Below, one piece after another: positions 20,510-29,022 of a stretch of DNA of 64,000 nt. The stretch comes from Mycolicibacterium parafortuitum (GTDB lineage Bacteria > Actinomycetota > Actinomycetes > Mycobacteriales > Mycobacteriaceae): assembly GCF_010725485.1 (NCBI RefSeq), contig NZ_AP022598.1, forward strand, positions 1,984,001 to 2,048,000, read 5' to 3'. How positions within the stretch are numbered: position 1 is the first letter of the stretch; each line of letters starts with the position of its first letter. A model generated the notes under the pieces. It made no database searches. It was not told where the DNA came from and saw only the letters and a program-made list of their open reading frames with translations. Position numbers and translations under genes: made by a program.

Positions 20510-20533
20510 CCACTATTGACATGTCAGTAGTGG
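20510..20533. promoter_or_regulatory. 24-bp palindromic operator, probably for the GntR/FCD regulator
   Basis: CCACTATTGACA (20510-20521) and TGTCAGTAGTGG (20522-20533) match as inverted arms at 11 of 12 positions. A consensus -35 hexamer TTGACA (20516-20521) is embedded, pointing toward the carotenoid oxygenase gene. No clear -10 was found at 17 bp. Confidence 0.65.
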
Positions 20534-20571
20534 GGTGTCAGTGTGAGATAACCGATACAGGAGGTTCACCG

Positions 20572-21939
20572 ATGACCGATACCGACGAATCCGTAGCAGT
20601 CGACTCCTCGGGCGAGCCCTCGTCGACCCTCTTCGGGACCGGCGAGTTCTTCCAGGTCGGCAACTATGCGCCGGTTCCCGGCGAACTCAGCGCAACCGAT
20701 CTCCCCGTCGAGGGCGCCATCCCGCCGGAGATCGACGGCTGGTATCTGCGGAACGGGCCGAACCCCCGCGAGGCGACCGGGCACTGGTTCACCGGAGACG
20801 GCATGATCCACGGCGTCCGCATCGAGAACGGGCGCGCGGCGTGGTATCGCAACCGCTGGGTGCGCACCGACAGCTTCATCGACCCGTTCCCGGTCTACAA
20901 CGAGGACGGCACCCGAAATCTGCGCTCCAGCGTCGCGAACACCCACGTCGTCAACCATGCGGGCAAGACGCTGGCGCTCGTCGAATCCTCGCTGCCCTAC
21001 GAGATCACCAACGACCTGGAGACCGTCGGCGCCTACGACTTCGGCGGCAAGCTCACCGACGCGATGACCGCGCATCCGAAGATCTGTCCGACCACCGGTG
21101 AACTGCACTTCTTCGGGTACGGCAACATATTCGCCCCGCACGTCACCTACCATCGCGCAGATGCCAACGGGGAGTTGGTGATCGACCGACCGCTCGAGGT
21201 CCCGGCGTTGACGATGATGCACGATTTCGCGCTGACGCAGAACTACGTCGTGTTCATGGACCTGCCGATCGTGTTCAACTTCGACATCGCGATGCGCGGC
21301 GAAGGCGACATGCCCTACCGGTGGGATGACGCCTATGGGGCCCGGTTCGGGCTCCTGCGCCGCGACGATCCGTTCGGCGAGGTGCGGTGGTTCGACATCG
21401 ACCCGTGCTACGTATTCCACGTCGCCAACGCCCACGAATCCGGCTCCACGCTGGTGCTGCAGGCGGTGCGATATCCCGAACTGTGGCGGGACAACGGCGG
21501 ATTCGACGCCGACGGGGTGATGTGGACGTGGCGGATCGACCTCGGCACCGGCGCGGTCAGTGAGGGCCCGCTCGACGATCGCGTCGTCGAGTTCCCCCGC
21601 ATCGACGACCGGCTCGCGACCCTGCCCGCGCGCTACGCGGTGTCCGTCGGCGACGCGCGCCTGGTCCGGCACGACCTGACCACCGGTGCGGCCGAGGAAC
21701 ACCGGTTCGGCACCCCGGAATCTCCGGGCGGGCCGGGCGAAGCCGTCTTCGTGCCGTCGGCGTCCGGTCCGGCCGACGAGAGCAGCGGGTGGTACATCGC
21801 CTACGTCTACGACCCGGCGCGCGCCGGCAGCGATCTGGTGATCATCGACGCGTCCGATTTCACCGGCCCGCCGGTGGCGAGGATCACGCTGCCGCAACGG
21901 GTTCCGTACGGGTTCCACGGCAACTGGATACCGGCCTGA
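20572..21939 (+). CDS. Carotenoid/stilbene cleavage oxygenase (RPE65 family)
   Basis: The 455-aa protein is a nonheme-iron carotenoid cleavage oxygenase. The four iron-binding histidines of the beta-propeller are visible: His168 (MTAHPKI), His217 (MMHDFAL), His283 (YVFHVANAHE) and His449 (YGFHGNWIP). The N-terminal GWYLRNGPNPREATGHWFTGDGMIHG block is also typical. Substrates in this family include carotenoids, apocarotenoids and lignostilbenes, and the sequence does not decide between them. ATG 20572 is preferred because AGGAGG (20559-20564) lies just ahead; a longer frame from 20521 begins inside the operator. Confidence 0.92.
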   Translation: MTDTDESVAVDSSGEPSSTLFGTGEFFQVGNYAPVPGELSATDLPVEGAIPPEIDGWYLRNGPNPREATGHWFTGDGMIHGVRIENGRAAWYRNRWVRTDSFIDPFPVYNEDGTRNLRSSVANTHVVNHAGKTLALVESSLPYEITNDLETVGAYDFGGKLTDAMTAHPKICPTTGELHFFGYGNIFAPHVTYHRADANGELVIDRPLEVPALTMMHDFALTQNYVVFMDLPIVFNFDIAMRGEGDMPYRWDDAYGARFGLLRRDDPFGEVRWFDIDPCYVFHVANAHESGSTLVLQAVRYPELWRDNGGFDADGVMWTWRIDLGTGAVSEGPLDDRVVEFPRIDDRLATLPARYAVSVGDARLVRHDLTTGAAEEHRFGTPESPGGPGEAVFVPSASGPADESSGWYIAYVYDPARAGSDLVIIDASDFTGPPVARITLPQRVPYGFHGNWIPA

Positions 21940-21952
21940 CAGGACGAGCCGG

Positions 21953-22789
21953 TCAGGACGGCGGGGCGAACCCGCCCGGGCCCGGCGGCGTGGGCATCGA
22001 CGGGGGTGGCGGCGCGGTCCACTGGGATGTGGCCGGATTCTGCTGCAGGCGGTCGAGTTCGCGGCGGTGCCGCTCGGCCAGGACGGCGGCGAGCACCATC
22101 CCAGGGGGCGTCCCCGGCGGCGGTGGCGGCGAGATTCGCGACACCACCTCGGAGGTGATCCGATAGGCCATCTGGTCGCGCACCTGGGGGTCCAATTGCG
22201 GTGCGCGGGCCAGGAATTGGCGCGCCATATCGGCCTGCGCCGGGGTCAGTCCGGACAGCTGCAGCGTCGACGCCCACCACGCCAGTTGCGGTGGCATCGC
22301 CGGCGGCGGAGCCTGGCGTGCGGCCCGTTCGCTGATCACCACGGTGCCTGCGAAGATGTCGCCGACGCGTTTGCCCTGCGACGACAGCAGACTGCACAGC
22401 ACGGCCGGGGCGCCGGTCAGCATCCAGAGTTCGATCACCCCGGCCAGTGCGCGGAACAGCGCCTGCCGGAAGCGTTCGGGGCTGCCGTCGTCGGACACCA
22501 CCCGCAGACCCAGCGCCATCTTGCCGAGCGTCTTGCCCCGGGTGGCCGTCTCGAAGATCGCCGGATACCCGACGATCGCGAGCACCGTGAAGATGATCAG
22601 CACCGCCGCGGAGAACGCCGGGTCCGTGTCGGCCAGGGTCAGCGCCCACAGCAACACCCCGAGGACGTAGAGCAGCGCGACGACGGTGACGTCGATCAGC
22701 GCCGACAGCACCCGCACCGGCAGCTGGGCGATCTGGATGTCGAGGACCACGGCGTCGCCGGTCACCACGGGTTGTTGCTGGCCGACCAT
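21953..22789 (-). CDS. RDD-domain membrane protein (Rv3695 type)
   Basis: The 278-aa protein has an RDD domain at residues 15-150 with about three membrane segments (LPVRVLSALIDVTVVALLYVLG, PAFSAAVLIIFTVLAIVGY and a third near ELWMLTGAPAVLCSLL) and the family motif TRGKTLGKMALGLRVVSDDG with GKRVGDIFAGTVV. The C-terminal 120 residues are soluble and end in a Pro-rich tail. ATG 22789 is chosen; longer frames would overlap the divergent SpoIIM gene. The function is unknown. It belongs to the conserved MoxR-DUF58-SpoIIM neighbourhood. Confidence 0.85.
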   Translation of the reverse strand: MVGQQQPVVTGDAVVLDIQIAQLPVRVLSALIDVTVVALLYVLGVLLWALTLADTDPAFSAAVLIIFTVLAIVGYPAIFETATRGKTLGKMALGLRVVSDDGSPERFRQALFRALAGVIELWMLTGAPAVLCSLLSSQGKRVGDIFAGTVVISERAARQAPPPAMPPQLAWWASTLQLSGLTPAQADMARQFLARAPQLDPQVRDQMAYRITSEVVSRISPPPPPGTPPGMVLAAVLAERHRRELDRLQQNPATSQWTAPPPPSMPTPPGPGGFAPPS

Positions 22790-22817
22790 AACCAGCCACG
22801 CTACTAAAGTCGCGGGA

Positions 22818-23810
22818 GTGGATGTCGATGCGTTTGTCCTGGCGAACCGGCCGACGTGGGACCGCCTCGAGTATCTGGTCAAGCGGAAACGGCATCTGAG
22901 CGGCGCGGAGGTCGACGAATTGGTCGACCTGTACCAGCGAGTGTCGACGCACCTGTCGATCGTGCGGTCGTCGTCCTCGGATGCGGTGCTGGTCGGCAAG
23001 CTGTCCGGGCTCGTCGCGCGGGCGCGTGCCGTCGTCACCGGCGCCCACGCCCCGCTGTGGCGGGAGTTCGCCCGGTTCTGGACCGTGTCGTTCCCGGTGG
23101 TGGTGTTCCGCTCGTGGCGCTGGTGGGTGGCTTCCGGGGCGGCGTTCTACCTAGTTGCCGCTGTCGTCGCGGTGTGGGTTGCGCGCAATCCCGAGGTGCA
23201 GGCGGCGATCGGCACGCCCAGTGAGATCGCGCAGATCGTCAACCACGACTTCGCCGACTACTACAGCGAGCATCCGGCGTCGTCGTTCGCGCTGCAGGTG
23301 TGGGTGAACAACGCGTGGGTGGCCGCGCAATGCATCACCATGGCGATCCTGCTGGGGATCCCGATCCCGTACATCCTGTTCCAGAACGCGGCCAACCTCG
23401 GGGTCAACGCCGGCCTGATGTTCGACGCCGGTCGCGGTGACATCTTTCTCGGGCTGATCACCCCGCACGGGCTCATCGAGCTGACGGCCGTGTTCGTCGC
23501 GGCCGGGGTCGGGATGCGGCTGGGCTGGTCGGTGATCGCGCCGGGGGACCGCCCGCGCAGCCAGGTGCTCGCCGAGCAGGGCCGCGCCGTCATCTCGGTG
23601 GCGATCGGGTTGGTGGCGGTGCTGCTGGTGGCCGGCGCCATCGAAGGGTTCGTGACCCCGTCCTCGCTGCCGACCGCGGCGCGGGTGACGATCGGCGTAC
23701 TGGCCCTTGCGGCGTTCGTCGGCTACGTCGTGTACTTCGGGCGGCGCGCCGTCGCGGCGGGGGAGACCGGCGACATCGAGAACGCCCCGGACGTGCTGCC
23801 CACGGGGTAG
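22818..23810 (+). CDS. SpoIIM-like (DUF95) membrane protein (Rv3694c type)
   Basis: The 330-aa protein starts at GTG 22818 (VDVDAFVLANRPTWDRLEYLV). A helical N-terminal domain of about 90 residues is followed by five or so transmembrane segments with the stage II sporulation M signature (NNAWVAAQCITMAILLGIP, NLGVNAGLMFDAGRGDIFLGLITPHGLIELTAVFVAAGVG). Mycobacteria do not make classical endospores, and this family usually accompanies RDD, DUF58 and MoxR genes. The divergent RDD gene starts 28 bp away. It is convergent with the inserted AbiEi/DUF559 gene. Confidence 0.85.
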   Translation: MDVDAFVLANRPTWDRLEYLVKRKRHLSGAEVDELVDLYQRVSTHLSIVRSSSSDAVLVGKLSGLVARARAVVTGAHAPLWREFARFWTVSFPVVVFRSWRWWVASGAAFYLVAAVVAVWVARNPEVQAAIGTPSEIAQIVNHDFADYYSEHPASSFALQVWVNNAWVAAQCITMAILLGIPIPYILFQNAANLGVNAGLMFDAGRGDIFLGLITPHGLIELTAVFVAAGVGMRLGWSVIAPGDRPRSQVLAEQGRAVISVAIGLVAVLLVAGAIEGFVTPSSLPTAARVTIGVLALAAFVGYVVYFGRRAVAAGETGDIENAPDVLPTG

Positions 23811-23820
23811 GCCTCTTCCT

Positions 23821-23880
23821 CGCGAGCAGACACAGACCCGCGCGACACGCAGGCGACACGCCGGACTTCGCGTCTGCTCA
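23821..23880. repeat. 60-bp dispersed repeat, copy 1 (left flank of AbiEi/DUF559 gene)
   Basis: It aligns without gaps to 24851-24910 with 47 of 60 identical bases, in direct orientation. Each copy has terminal inverted arms GAGCAGAC (23824-23831) and GTCTGCTC (23872-23879), so it can fold as a hairpin like a REP/REPIN element. Similar GAGCAGACGC/GCGTCTGCTC elements are, from memory, scattered in mycobacterial genomes. Confidence 0.75.
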
Positions 23881-24810
23881 GCAAGCGATTGCGGCGCGCT
23901 CGAGGTGATCGGTGAGGCGTGCCGCCAGGCGTGCGGGATGGAGCCGGACATCGGAGACGACGATCGGGACGACCGTCCACCCGCCGTGCTGGATTCCGGC
24001 GAGACGCCTGCGGTCCCTGAGCATCTCAGCGGGACCCGAATGCCAATCGATACTTTCGTACTCGGCCGCCACCAGATGCTCGGGCCAGGCGAAGTCGACG
24101 CGCCAACTCTCGTCCGTGCCGTCGATGACGTACTGCAGCTCGGGACGGGGGACGCCGTGGTCGTGCATCACCAGCCGCGCCTCGCTCTCCATCGGGGATT
24201 CGGCGCGGGCGTCTGCGAGCGTGAGCAGGTCCCGCACCGCCACGATGCCGCGACGTCCGCGCTGCTCGTGAGCCGCGGCGTCAAGTTCGGCAGGCGAGCA
24301 GATCCCGGAGCGCAACGCGGCGTCCAGGGTGGCCAGGGCACGCGGGCGGGTGAGCGTGCGCGCGACCTCGACCGCCGTCCACGCCGGTGTGGTGGCCAGG
24401 CGACCGTCTGTGCGGCGCAGAGGTGCGCCGACGCGCTGATGGACCATGAGGCCGACCGTAGGACGAACACGGACTCCCGGATCGAGGATGTGAAGCGCCG
24501 TCGTGCCTTCGGTGTCGAAACCGTACAGCTTGGCGGCGGTGCCCATACATGCGACAGCGCGCCGGCCTATGAAGGTATCGAGGGCAGCCAGCTTTCCCCA
24601 GTAGTCGGGTTCAGCGCTCGCATACACCCCATGCCACACGCGTACCAGCTCGCCCCGGCGCACGAGCCCATCGAGCTGCTGACGCGAGATGGCTCCGAGC
24701 AGCGTGGATGTCCTTGCAAACCCGCCGGCGGCCCGCAAGAGGTCTTCGACTGCTTTCTGCACCCTTGGATCGTCGGCCGGTGCGCGGGGATGACGCGGCA
24801 CCAGCTGCAC
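23878..24810 (-). CDS. AbiEi-type winged helix plus DUF559/Vsr-like nuclease-fold protein
   Basis: The 310-aa protein has an N-terminal AbiEi-antitoxin-like winged helix at about residues 15-65 (VQKAVEDLLRAAGG, SRQQLDGLVRRGELVRVWHGVYA) and a C-terminal DUF559-type domain at about 205-295 with MESEARLVMHDHGVPRP, WRVDFAWPEHLVAAEYES and VPIVVSDV. The Glu...Asp...Glu pattern resembles the Vsr/PD-(D/E)XK nuclease core. It is a widespread paralogous family in mycobacteria without assigned function; no AbiEii toxin partner is adjacent. The GTG start at 24810 has no clear Shine-Dalgarno. The gene is bracketed by two direct repeats and splits an otherwise conserved gene pair. Confidence 0.65.
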   Translation of the reverse strand: MQLVPRHPRAPADDPRVQKAVEDLLRAAGGFARTSTLLGAISRQQLDGLVRRGELVRVWHGVYASAEPDYWGKLAALDTFIGRRAVACMGTAAKLYGFDTEGTTALHILDPGVRVRPTVGLMVHQRVGAPLRRTDGRLATTPAWTAVEVARTLTRPRALATLDAALRSGICSPAELDAAAHEQRGRRGIVAVRDLLTLADARAESPMESEARLVMHDHGVPRPELQYVIDGTDESWRVDFAWPEHLVAAEYESIDWHSGPAEMLRDRRRLAGIQHGGWTVVPIVVSDVRLHPARLAARLTDHLERAAIAC

Positions 24811-24850
24811 CGGCTGGGGATGAAATCGGTTGTGGGGATGAGCCTCTGCT

Positions 24851-24910
24851 GCCGAGCAGACATGAACTCGTGCAACACGCCCGCGACACGCCGGAGTTTG
24901 CGTCTGCTCG
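24851..24910. repeat. 60-bp dispersed repeat, copy 2 (right flank)
   Basis: This is the direct-orientation partner of 23821-23880. The terminal inverted arms GAGCAGAC (24854-24861) and GTCTGCTC (24902-24909) are intact. The copy lies 15 bp before the DUF58 stop codon on the minus strand, where the hairpin could also act as a transcription terminator. Confidence 0.75.
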
Positions 24911-24925
24911 CCGAAAAACGGTGAC

Positions 24926-26251
24926 CTACAGGCGGCCGGTGGCTTTCATCGCCAGGTAGTGGTCGGCGAGGTCCGGGGCGAGCTCGTCGGGCGGCGAGTC
25001 GACGACCTCGACGCCCGTGCCGCGCAGCCGCGAGGCCACCGCGCGCCGGTCGTTGCGGGCCCGCTCCGCTGCGGCGGCGTCGTAGACCTCGACGGCGTCG
25101 GCGCGGCCCGCGGCCAGGCTGTCCACCCTCGGGTCGGACACCGCGGCCACCAGCACCCGATGTTTGGCCGTCAGCTGAGGCAGCACGCTGAGCAGCCCTT
25201 CGTCGATCGCCGACGCGTTCAGGTCGGTCAGCAGCACGACCAGTGCACTGCGTCGCACCCGCCGCTGCACCGCGGCGACCATCGCCCGGGCGTCGGATTC
25301 GACCAGCGCCGGTTCCAGCGGCGCCATCGCCGAGACCAGCTTGGCCAGCAGTTCGGTTCGCGACGCGTTGACCACCGCCGCGCGCGTCTCCCGGTCGTGG
25401 GCCAGCAGGTCGACGTGGTCACCGGCGCGGGCGGCCAACGCGGCCAACAGCAGCGCGGCGTCCATCGACCAGTCCAGCCGCGGCCAGCCGGTGGCGGGGT
25501 TCGCGCCGGTCGGATCCACCCCGACCCGGCCGGCCGATGTGCGACCGGTGTCGAGCACGATCACCACCCGCCGGTCCCGCTCGGGGCGCCAGGTGCGCAC
25601 GACGACGTCGGCGCGGCGTGCCGTCGCGCGCCAGTCGATGGAGCGGACGTCATCGCCGACCACATACTCACGCAGCGAGTCGAATTCGGTGCCCTGGCCC
25701 CGGATCCGCACCGGCGTCATGCCCTCCAGCTCGCGCAGCCGCGCCAGCCGCGACGGGAGATGCTTGCGCGACAGGAACGGCGGCAGGATCCGGATCTGCC
25801 ACGGCACCCGGTGCGACGCCTGCCGCCCGGCCAGCCCGAGCGGCCCGACCGAGCGCGCGGTGACCAGCGCCGAAACCTGATCCCCGCGCCGCACCGGCTG
25901 AAGCTCGGTGGTCACCTGGATGCGTTGTCCGGCGGCGAGATTCACCGGATGGATGCGCGGCTGAGCCCGTGCGCTCGGTGCCCACGCATCGCGGATCACC
26001 CCGCGGAACCGTGCGCGCCCGGGGTTCTCGACCGTCAGCTCCGCGACCACCGGTTGCCCGAGCCGCGCCGACGTCGGCCCGCTGCGCGTCAGCCGCAGCG
26101 CACGGGGGCTGCCCGCCAGCGCGACGTCGACGATCACCGCCACCGCCAGCAACACCGCCAGCGCCCCGAAAACGACTGCGGGGGATGGGGAGAGCGTGAC
26201 GGGCAACGCGCACAGCAGTGCGATGAGCGCGACCCGGCCGGTGAGAACCAC
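24926..26251 (-). CDS. DUF58 protein (Rv3693 type)
   Basis: The 441-aa protein has two N-terminal membrane segments (residues 5-45), a beta-rich middle part and the DUF58 signature GQGTEFDSLREYVVGDDVRSIDWRATAR (split over residues about 185-213) followed by a von-Willebrand-A-like fold starting VVIVLDTGRTS. Such proteins pair with MoxR ATPases, which remodel or metal-load VWA partners. The GTG start lies 9 bp from the MoxR stop. It is part of a five-gene minus-strand operon from 30156 down to 24926. Confidence 0.88.
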   Translation of the reverse strand: MVLTGRVALIALLCALPVTLSPSPAVVFGALAVLLAVAVIVDVALAGSPRALRLTRSGPTSARLGQPVVAELTVENPGRARFRGVIRDAWAPSARAQPRIHPVNLAAGQRIQVTTELQPVRRGDQVSALVTARSVGPLGLAGRQASHRVPWQIRILPPFLSRKHLPSRLARLRELEGMTPVRIRGQGTEFDSLREYVVGDDVRSIDWRATARRADVVVRTWRPERDRRVVIVLDTGRTSAGRVGVDPTGANPATGWPRLDWSMDAALLLAALAARAGDHVDLLAHDRETRAAVVNASRTELLAKLVSAMAPLEPALVESDARAMVAAVQRRVRRSALVVLLTDLNASAIDEGLLSVLPQLTAKHRVLVAAVSDPRVDSLAAGRADAVEVYDAAAAERARNDRRAVASRLRGTGVEVVDSPPDELAPDLADHYLAMKATGRL

Positions 26252-26260
26252 AGCGGCCGG

Positions 26261-27223
26261 CTATCTCGGCACGGGCACCGCGGACAGGATGCCCTCGATC
26301 ACGCCGTCGGCGCTGGCGCCCTCCAGCTCGGCCTCCGGGCGTAGCGCGACCCGGTGCCGCAACGTCGGGCGCGCCATCGCCTTGACGTCGTCGGGAGTCA
26401 CGTACCCGCGGCCGGACAGCCACGCCCACGCCCGCGCGGTCGACAGCAGCGCCGTCGCGCCGCGCGGGGACACCCCGAGCTGAAGCGACGGGGAATGCCT
26501 TGTCGCGCCGACGATGTCGACGATGTACCCGAGCACCTCGTCGGCGACGAGGACCTGTCGGACGGCGTCGCGGGCCGCTGCCAGCTCGGCCGGTCCGGCC
26601 ACCGGCTGGACGAAGGTGAGATCGCGGGGATCGAAGCCGCGGGCGTGCCGACTCAGGATCGCGATCTCCTGATCACGCGGTGGCAGTGGCACATTGAGCT
26701 TGAGCAGGAACCGGTCGAGCTGCGCCTCGGGAAGCTGATAGGTGCCTTCGTACTCGATCGGGTTCTGGGTGGCCGCGACGATGAACGGGTCGGGCAGCGG
26801 GCGCGGCTGACCGTCGACGCTGACCTGCCGCTCCTCCATCGCCTCCAGCAGCGCCGCCTGGGTCTTCGGCGGGGTTCGGTTGATCTCGTCGGCGAGCATC
26901 AGGTTGGTGAACACCGGGCCGGCCCGGAACTCGAACTCGGCGGTGCGGGCGTCGTAGACCAGAGATCCGGTCACGTCGCCGGGCATCAGATCCGGTGTGA
27001 ACTGCACCCTCTTGAACTCCAGCTGCAGCGCCGCGGCGAGGGTGCGCACCAGCAGCGTCTTCGCCACGCCGGGCACGCCTTCGAGCAGCACGTGGCCGCG
27101 GCACAGCAGCGCGACCACCAGGCCGCTGACGACGGCGTCCTGGCCGACGACGACCTTCGCGATCTCGGCGCGAAGCGCCATCAGCGCGGCGCGGGCGTCC
27201 TCGTGCGGGGAGGGCTGTGTCAC
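26261..27223 (-). CDS. moxR: MoxR-family AAA+ ATPase
   Basis: The 320-aa AAA+ ATPase has Walker A EGVPGVAKTLLVRTLA, the MoxR signature QFTPDLMPGDVTGS, Walker B NLMLADEINRTPPKTQAALLEAMEERQV, sensor 1 FIVAATQNPIEYEGTYQLPEAQLDRF and a C-terminal lid with SPRGATALLSTARAWAWLSGR. It is thought to act as a chaperone for VWA or membrane partners such as the DUF58 protein next door. The GTG start overlaps the stop of the DUF4350 gene (GTGA), indicating translational coupling. Confidence 0.95.
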   Translation of the reverse strand: MTQPSPHEDARAALMALRAEIAKVVVGQDAVVSGLVVALLCRGHVLLEGVPGVAKTLLVRTLAAALQLEFKRVQFTPDLMPGDVTGSLVYDARTAEFEFRAGPVFTNLMLADEINRTPPKTQAALLEAMEERQVSVDGQPRPLPDPFIVAATQNPIEYEGTYQLPEAQLDRFLLKLNVPLPPRDQEIAILSRHARGFDPRDLTFVQPVAGPAELAAARDAVRQVLVADEVLGYIVDIVGATRHSPSLQLGVSPRGATALLSTARAWAWLSGRGYVTPDDVKAMARPTLRHRVALRPEAELEGASADGVIEGILSAVPVPR

Positions 27224-28374
27224 GACTGTGCGACCTGCCTTTCGATGTCGTCGAGTGCACGTGCGAGGTTCACCAGTTCGGTGTCATCGGCCGGTGCGGG
27301 TCCGTACAGACTATGGGCGACGGACTGAGGATCCAGGCCGCACCGGTCGGCCACCGCCTGGGTGATCGCCGCGGGCGACGAAGCGTGGTTGAGGCCGAGC
27401 CGGGGTAGCAGCCGTTGCCGTGTCGCGGTGCGCAGCGCCTCGGCCGCGACGTCGCGGGCCCGCCGGGACCGGTACAGCCGGCCGCGGCCCTCCACGGTCT
27501 CCGATGCGCGCACCACCACCGGCAGCTGCTCGGCGACCAGCGGTCCGACCCGCCGACCCCGCCACCAGGCCAGCAGCGCGACGGCCAGCGCCAGCTGCAG
27601 AACCAGCCAATACACCTGCCGCGGAATGAGATCGGGCAGCGCCGCGTCACCGGCCGCACCGTCGCTCTCGCTGAACTGCGGGGCGAACCAGATCATCCGG
27701 GGATGGGTACCGGTGAGGTTCAACGCCAGCGCGGCGTTACCCTCCTGCAGCAGTTGGGAGTTCGTCACGAAACCATCGCTGCCGACCACCGTGACCGTGC
27801 GGCCGTCGTCGGTGTAGCGCGCCAGCGCGCCGTCGTAGCAGCGGGTCACCGGAACCGAGCCCGCCGCGTCATAGGTCTCGGCGATCCCGAACTGCACGGT
27901 GCCCGCACGGGTGGCCTCGCGCAGGTCGCACCCCGGCCGCAGCCCCGCGTACTCGGTCACGTCGTCGCGACGCAGTCGCGGCGCCAACGCCTCGCGGGTG
28001 CGCCCGATCGGGGCGATCAGCAGGCGGTCTCCGGGTACGTCGGCGAGGCGGTTCAGCAGTTCCTCGTCGAACAGGTGGAAGGTCTGGGCGGCCACCAGCA
28101 GGGTGTCCTCGCGTGCTTCGCGTGCTTCGCGTTCGACGTCGGCGATGGAGGCAGCCTCCACGACGGTGACACCGCGTTCGCGCAGCAGCGCGATCAACGC
28201 GTGGGTGCCGTCGGCGGATGTCGACCCGGGATCGAGCGGACCGCCGCTGCGGGGTGAGGTCAGCAGCGTGCTCAGCACCGCCACCGCGGCGATCGCGGCG
28301 AGTGCGAGCATCACCCAGCGCAGAACGCGCCACCGTTCGGTCAGGGTCGCCCCGACCACCGTCTGGGCGCTCAC
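27220..28374 (-). CDS. DUF4350 membrane protein (Rv3691 type)
   Basis: The 384-aa protein has an N-terminal membrane segment (VLRWVMLALAAIAAVAVLSTLL), a large extracytoplasmic DUF4350 domain with PLDPGSTSADGTHALIALLRERGVTV and GNAALALNLTGTHPRMIWFAPQ, a second membrane segment (VYWLVLQLALAVALLAWW) and a cytosolic C-terminal helical region. GTG 28374 is preferred because it overlaps the DUF4129 stop (GTGA). No catalytic motif is visible. It belongs to the MoxR-DUF58 operon. Confidence 0.85.
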   Translation of the reverse strand: MSAQTVVGATLTERWRVLRWVMLALAAIAAVAVLSTLLTSPRSGGPLDPGSTSADGTHALIALLRERGVTVVEAASIADVEREAREAREDTLLVAAQTFHLFDEELLNRLADVPGDRLLIAPIGRTREALAPRLRRDDVTEYAGLRPGCDLREATRAGTVQFGIAETYDAAGSVPVTRCYDGALARYTDDGRTVTVVGSDGFVTNSQLLQEGNAALALNLTGTHPRMIWFAPQFSESDGAAGDAALPDLIPRQVYWLVLQLALAVALLAWWRGRRVGPLVAEQLPVVVRASETVEGRGRLYRSRRARDVAAEALRTATRQRLLPRLGLNHASSPAAITQAVADRCGLDPQSVAHSLYGPAPADDTELVNLARALDDIERQVAQS

Positions 28375-29021
28375 CGCACCTCGGCCCACGGCAGGTGCGC
28401 GTCGCCGTGCCCGGCTCCTGACGACGTGGGCGTGTGCCTGGCCAGTCCGTCGTCGAGCGCGGTGATCATCCGGTATTGATCCTCGGTGGCCGGCCGCTCG
28501 CCGTAGGTGACGTCGTTGAACACCTCGGCAGCGGTGTGCAGGTCAGCCGCCAGCGCGGGTAACGCGCCGCCGGCGGTGCGGGCCAGCTCGGTCGCGGTGC
28601 GCCCGGGCACCGGCTGCACCACCCCGGTGTCCTCCAGCTGCCGGGCGATGGCCCGCAGCCGGTGGCGGATCGCCGGAGCCCAATCCCCGGCCGCGGCATG
28701 GCGTTCCGCAGTGGCCCGGTGTTCTGCGGCGCTGAGCACGTGATCGTCGAACAGGGCGGGGGTGTCGCCGCGGCTGCTGCGCATCGCCCGGCGCGCGATG
28801 CGGACCGCGATGACGACGGCGGCGACGACCAGCACCGCCAGCACGGTGATGGTCAGCCACCCGCCGGGCATCTCCGACGCGCCGGCGGTGAGCCGGTAGA
28901 GCAGCCTCTCGAACCATTCCGAGAGCACGTCCATCAACGACGGCTTCGGATAGATCGATTTCGAGAGCTCTGCCTGCGCGGCATCGTGGGCCGCGTCGCG
29001 GTCGATGTCGATCGTCGACAC
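28371..29021 (-). CDS. DUF4129 membrane protein (Rv3690 type)
   Basis: The 216-aa protein has a single membrane segment (WLTITVLAVLVVAAVVIAVRIA, residues 55-76) and a C-terminal DUF4129 domain with the DWAPAIRHRLRAIARQLEDTGVV and RTATELARTAG blocks. The N-terminal part (SIYPKPSLMDVLSEWFERLLYR) resembles an amphipathic segment. DUF4129 is often seen beside transglutaminase-like or MoxR genes. The GTG start lies 1 bp after the upstream gene's stop codon. The function is unknown. Confidence 0.85.
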   Translation of the reverse strand: MSTIDIDRDAAHDAAQAELSKSIYPKPSLMDVLSEWFERLLYRLTAGASEMPGGWLTITVLAVLVVAAVVIAVRIARRAMRSSRGDTPALFDDHVLSAAEHRATAERHAAAGDWAPAIRHRLRAIARQLEDTGVVQPVPGRTATELARTAGGALPALAADLHTAAEVFNDVTYGERPATEDQYRMITALDDGLARHTPTSSGAGHGDAHLPWAEVR

Positions 29022-29022
29022 G

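Noticed and set aside
23878..24810. Complete AbiE toxin-antitoxin pair
   Set aside because: Only an AbiEi-like N-terminal domain is present; no AbiEii nucleotidyltransferase gene is adjacent, and the C-terminal domain is DUF559-like.
23821..24910. CRISPR array or insertion sequence at the repeated elements
   Set aside because: Only two repeats 1 kb apart with a gene between them; no transposase and no regular spacers.
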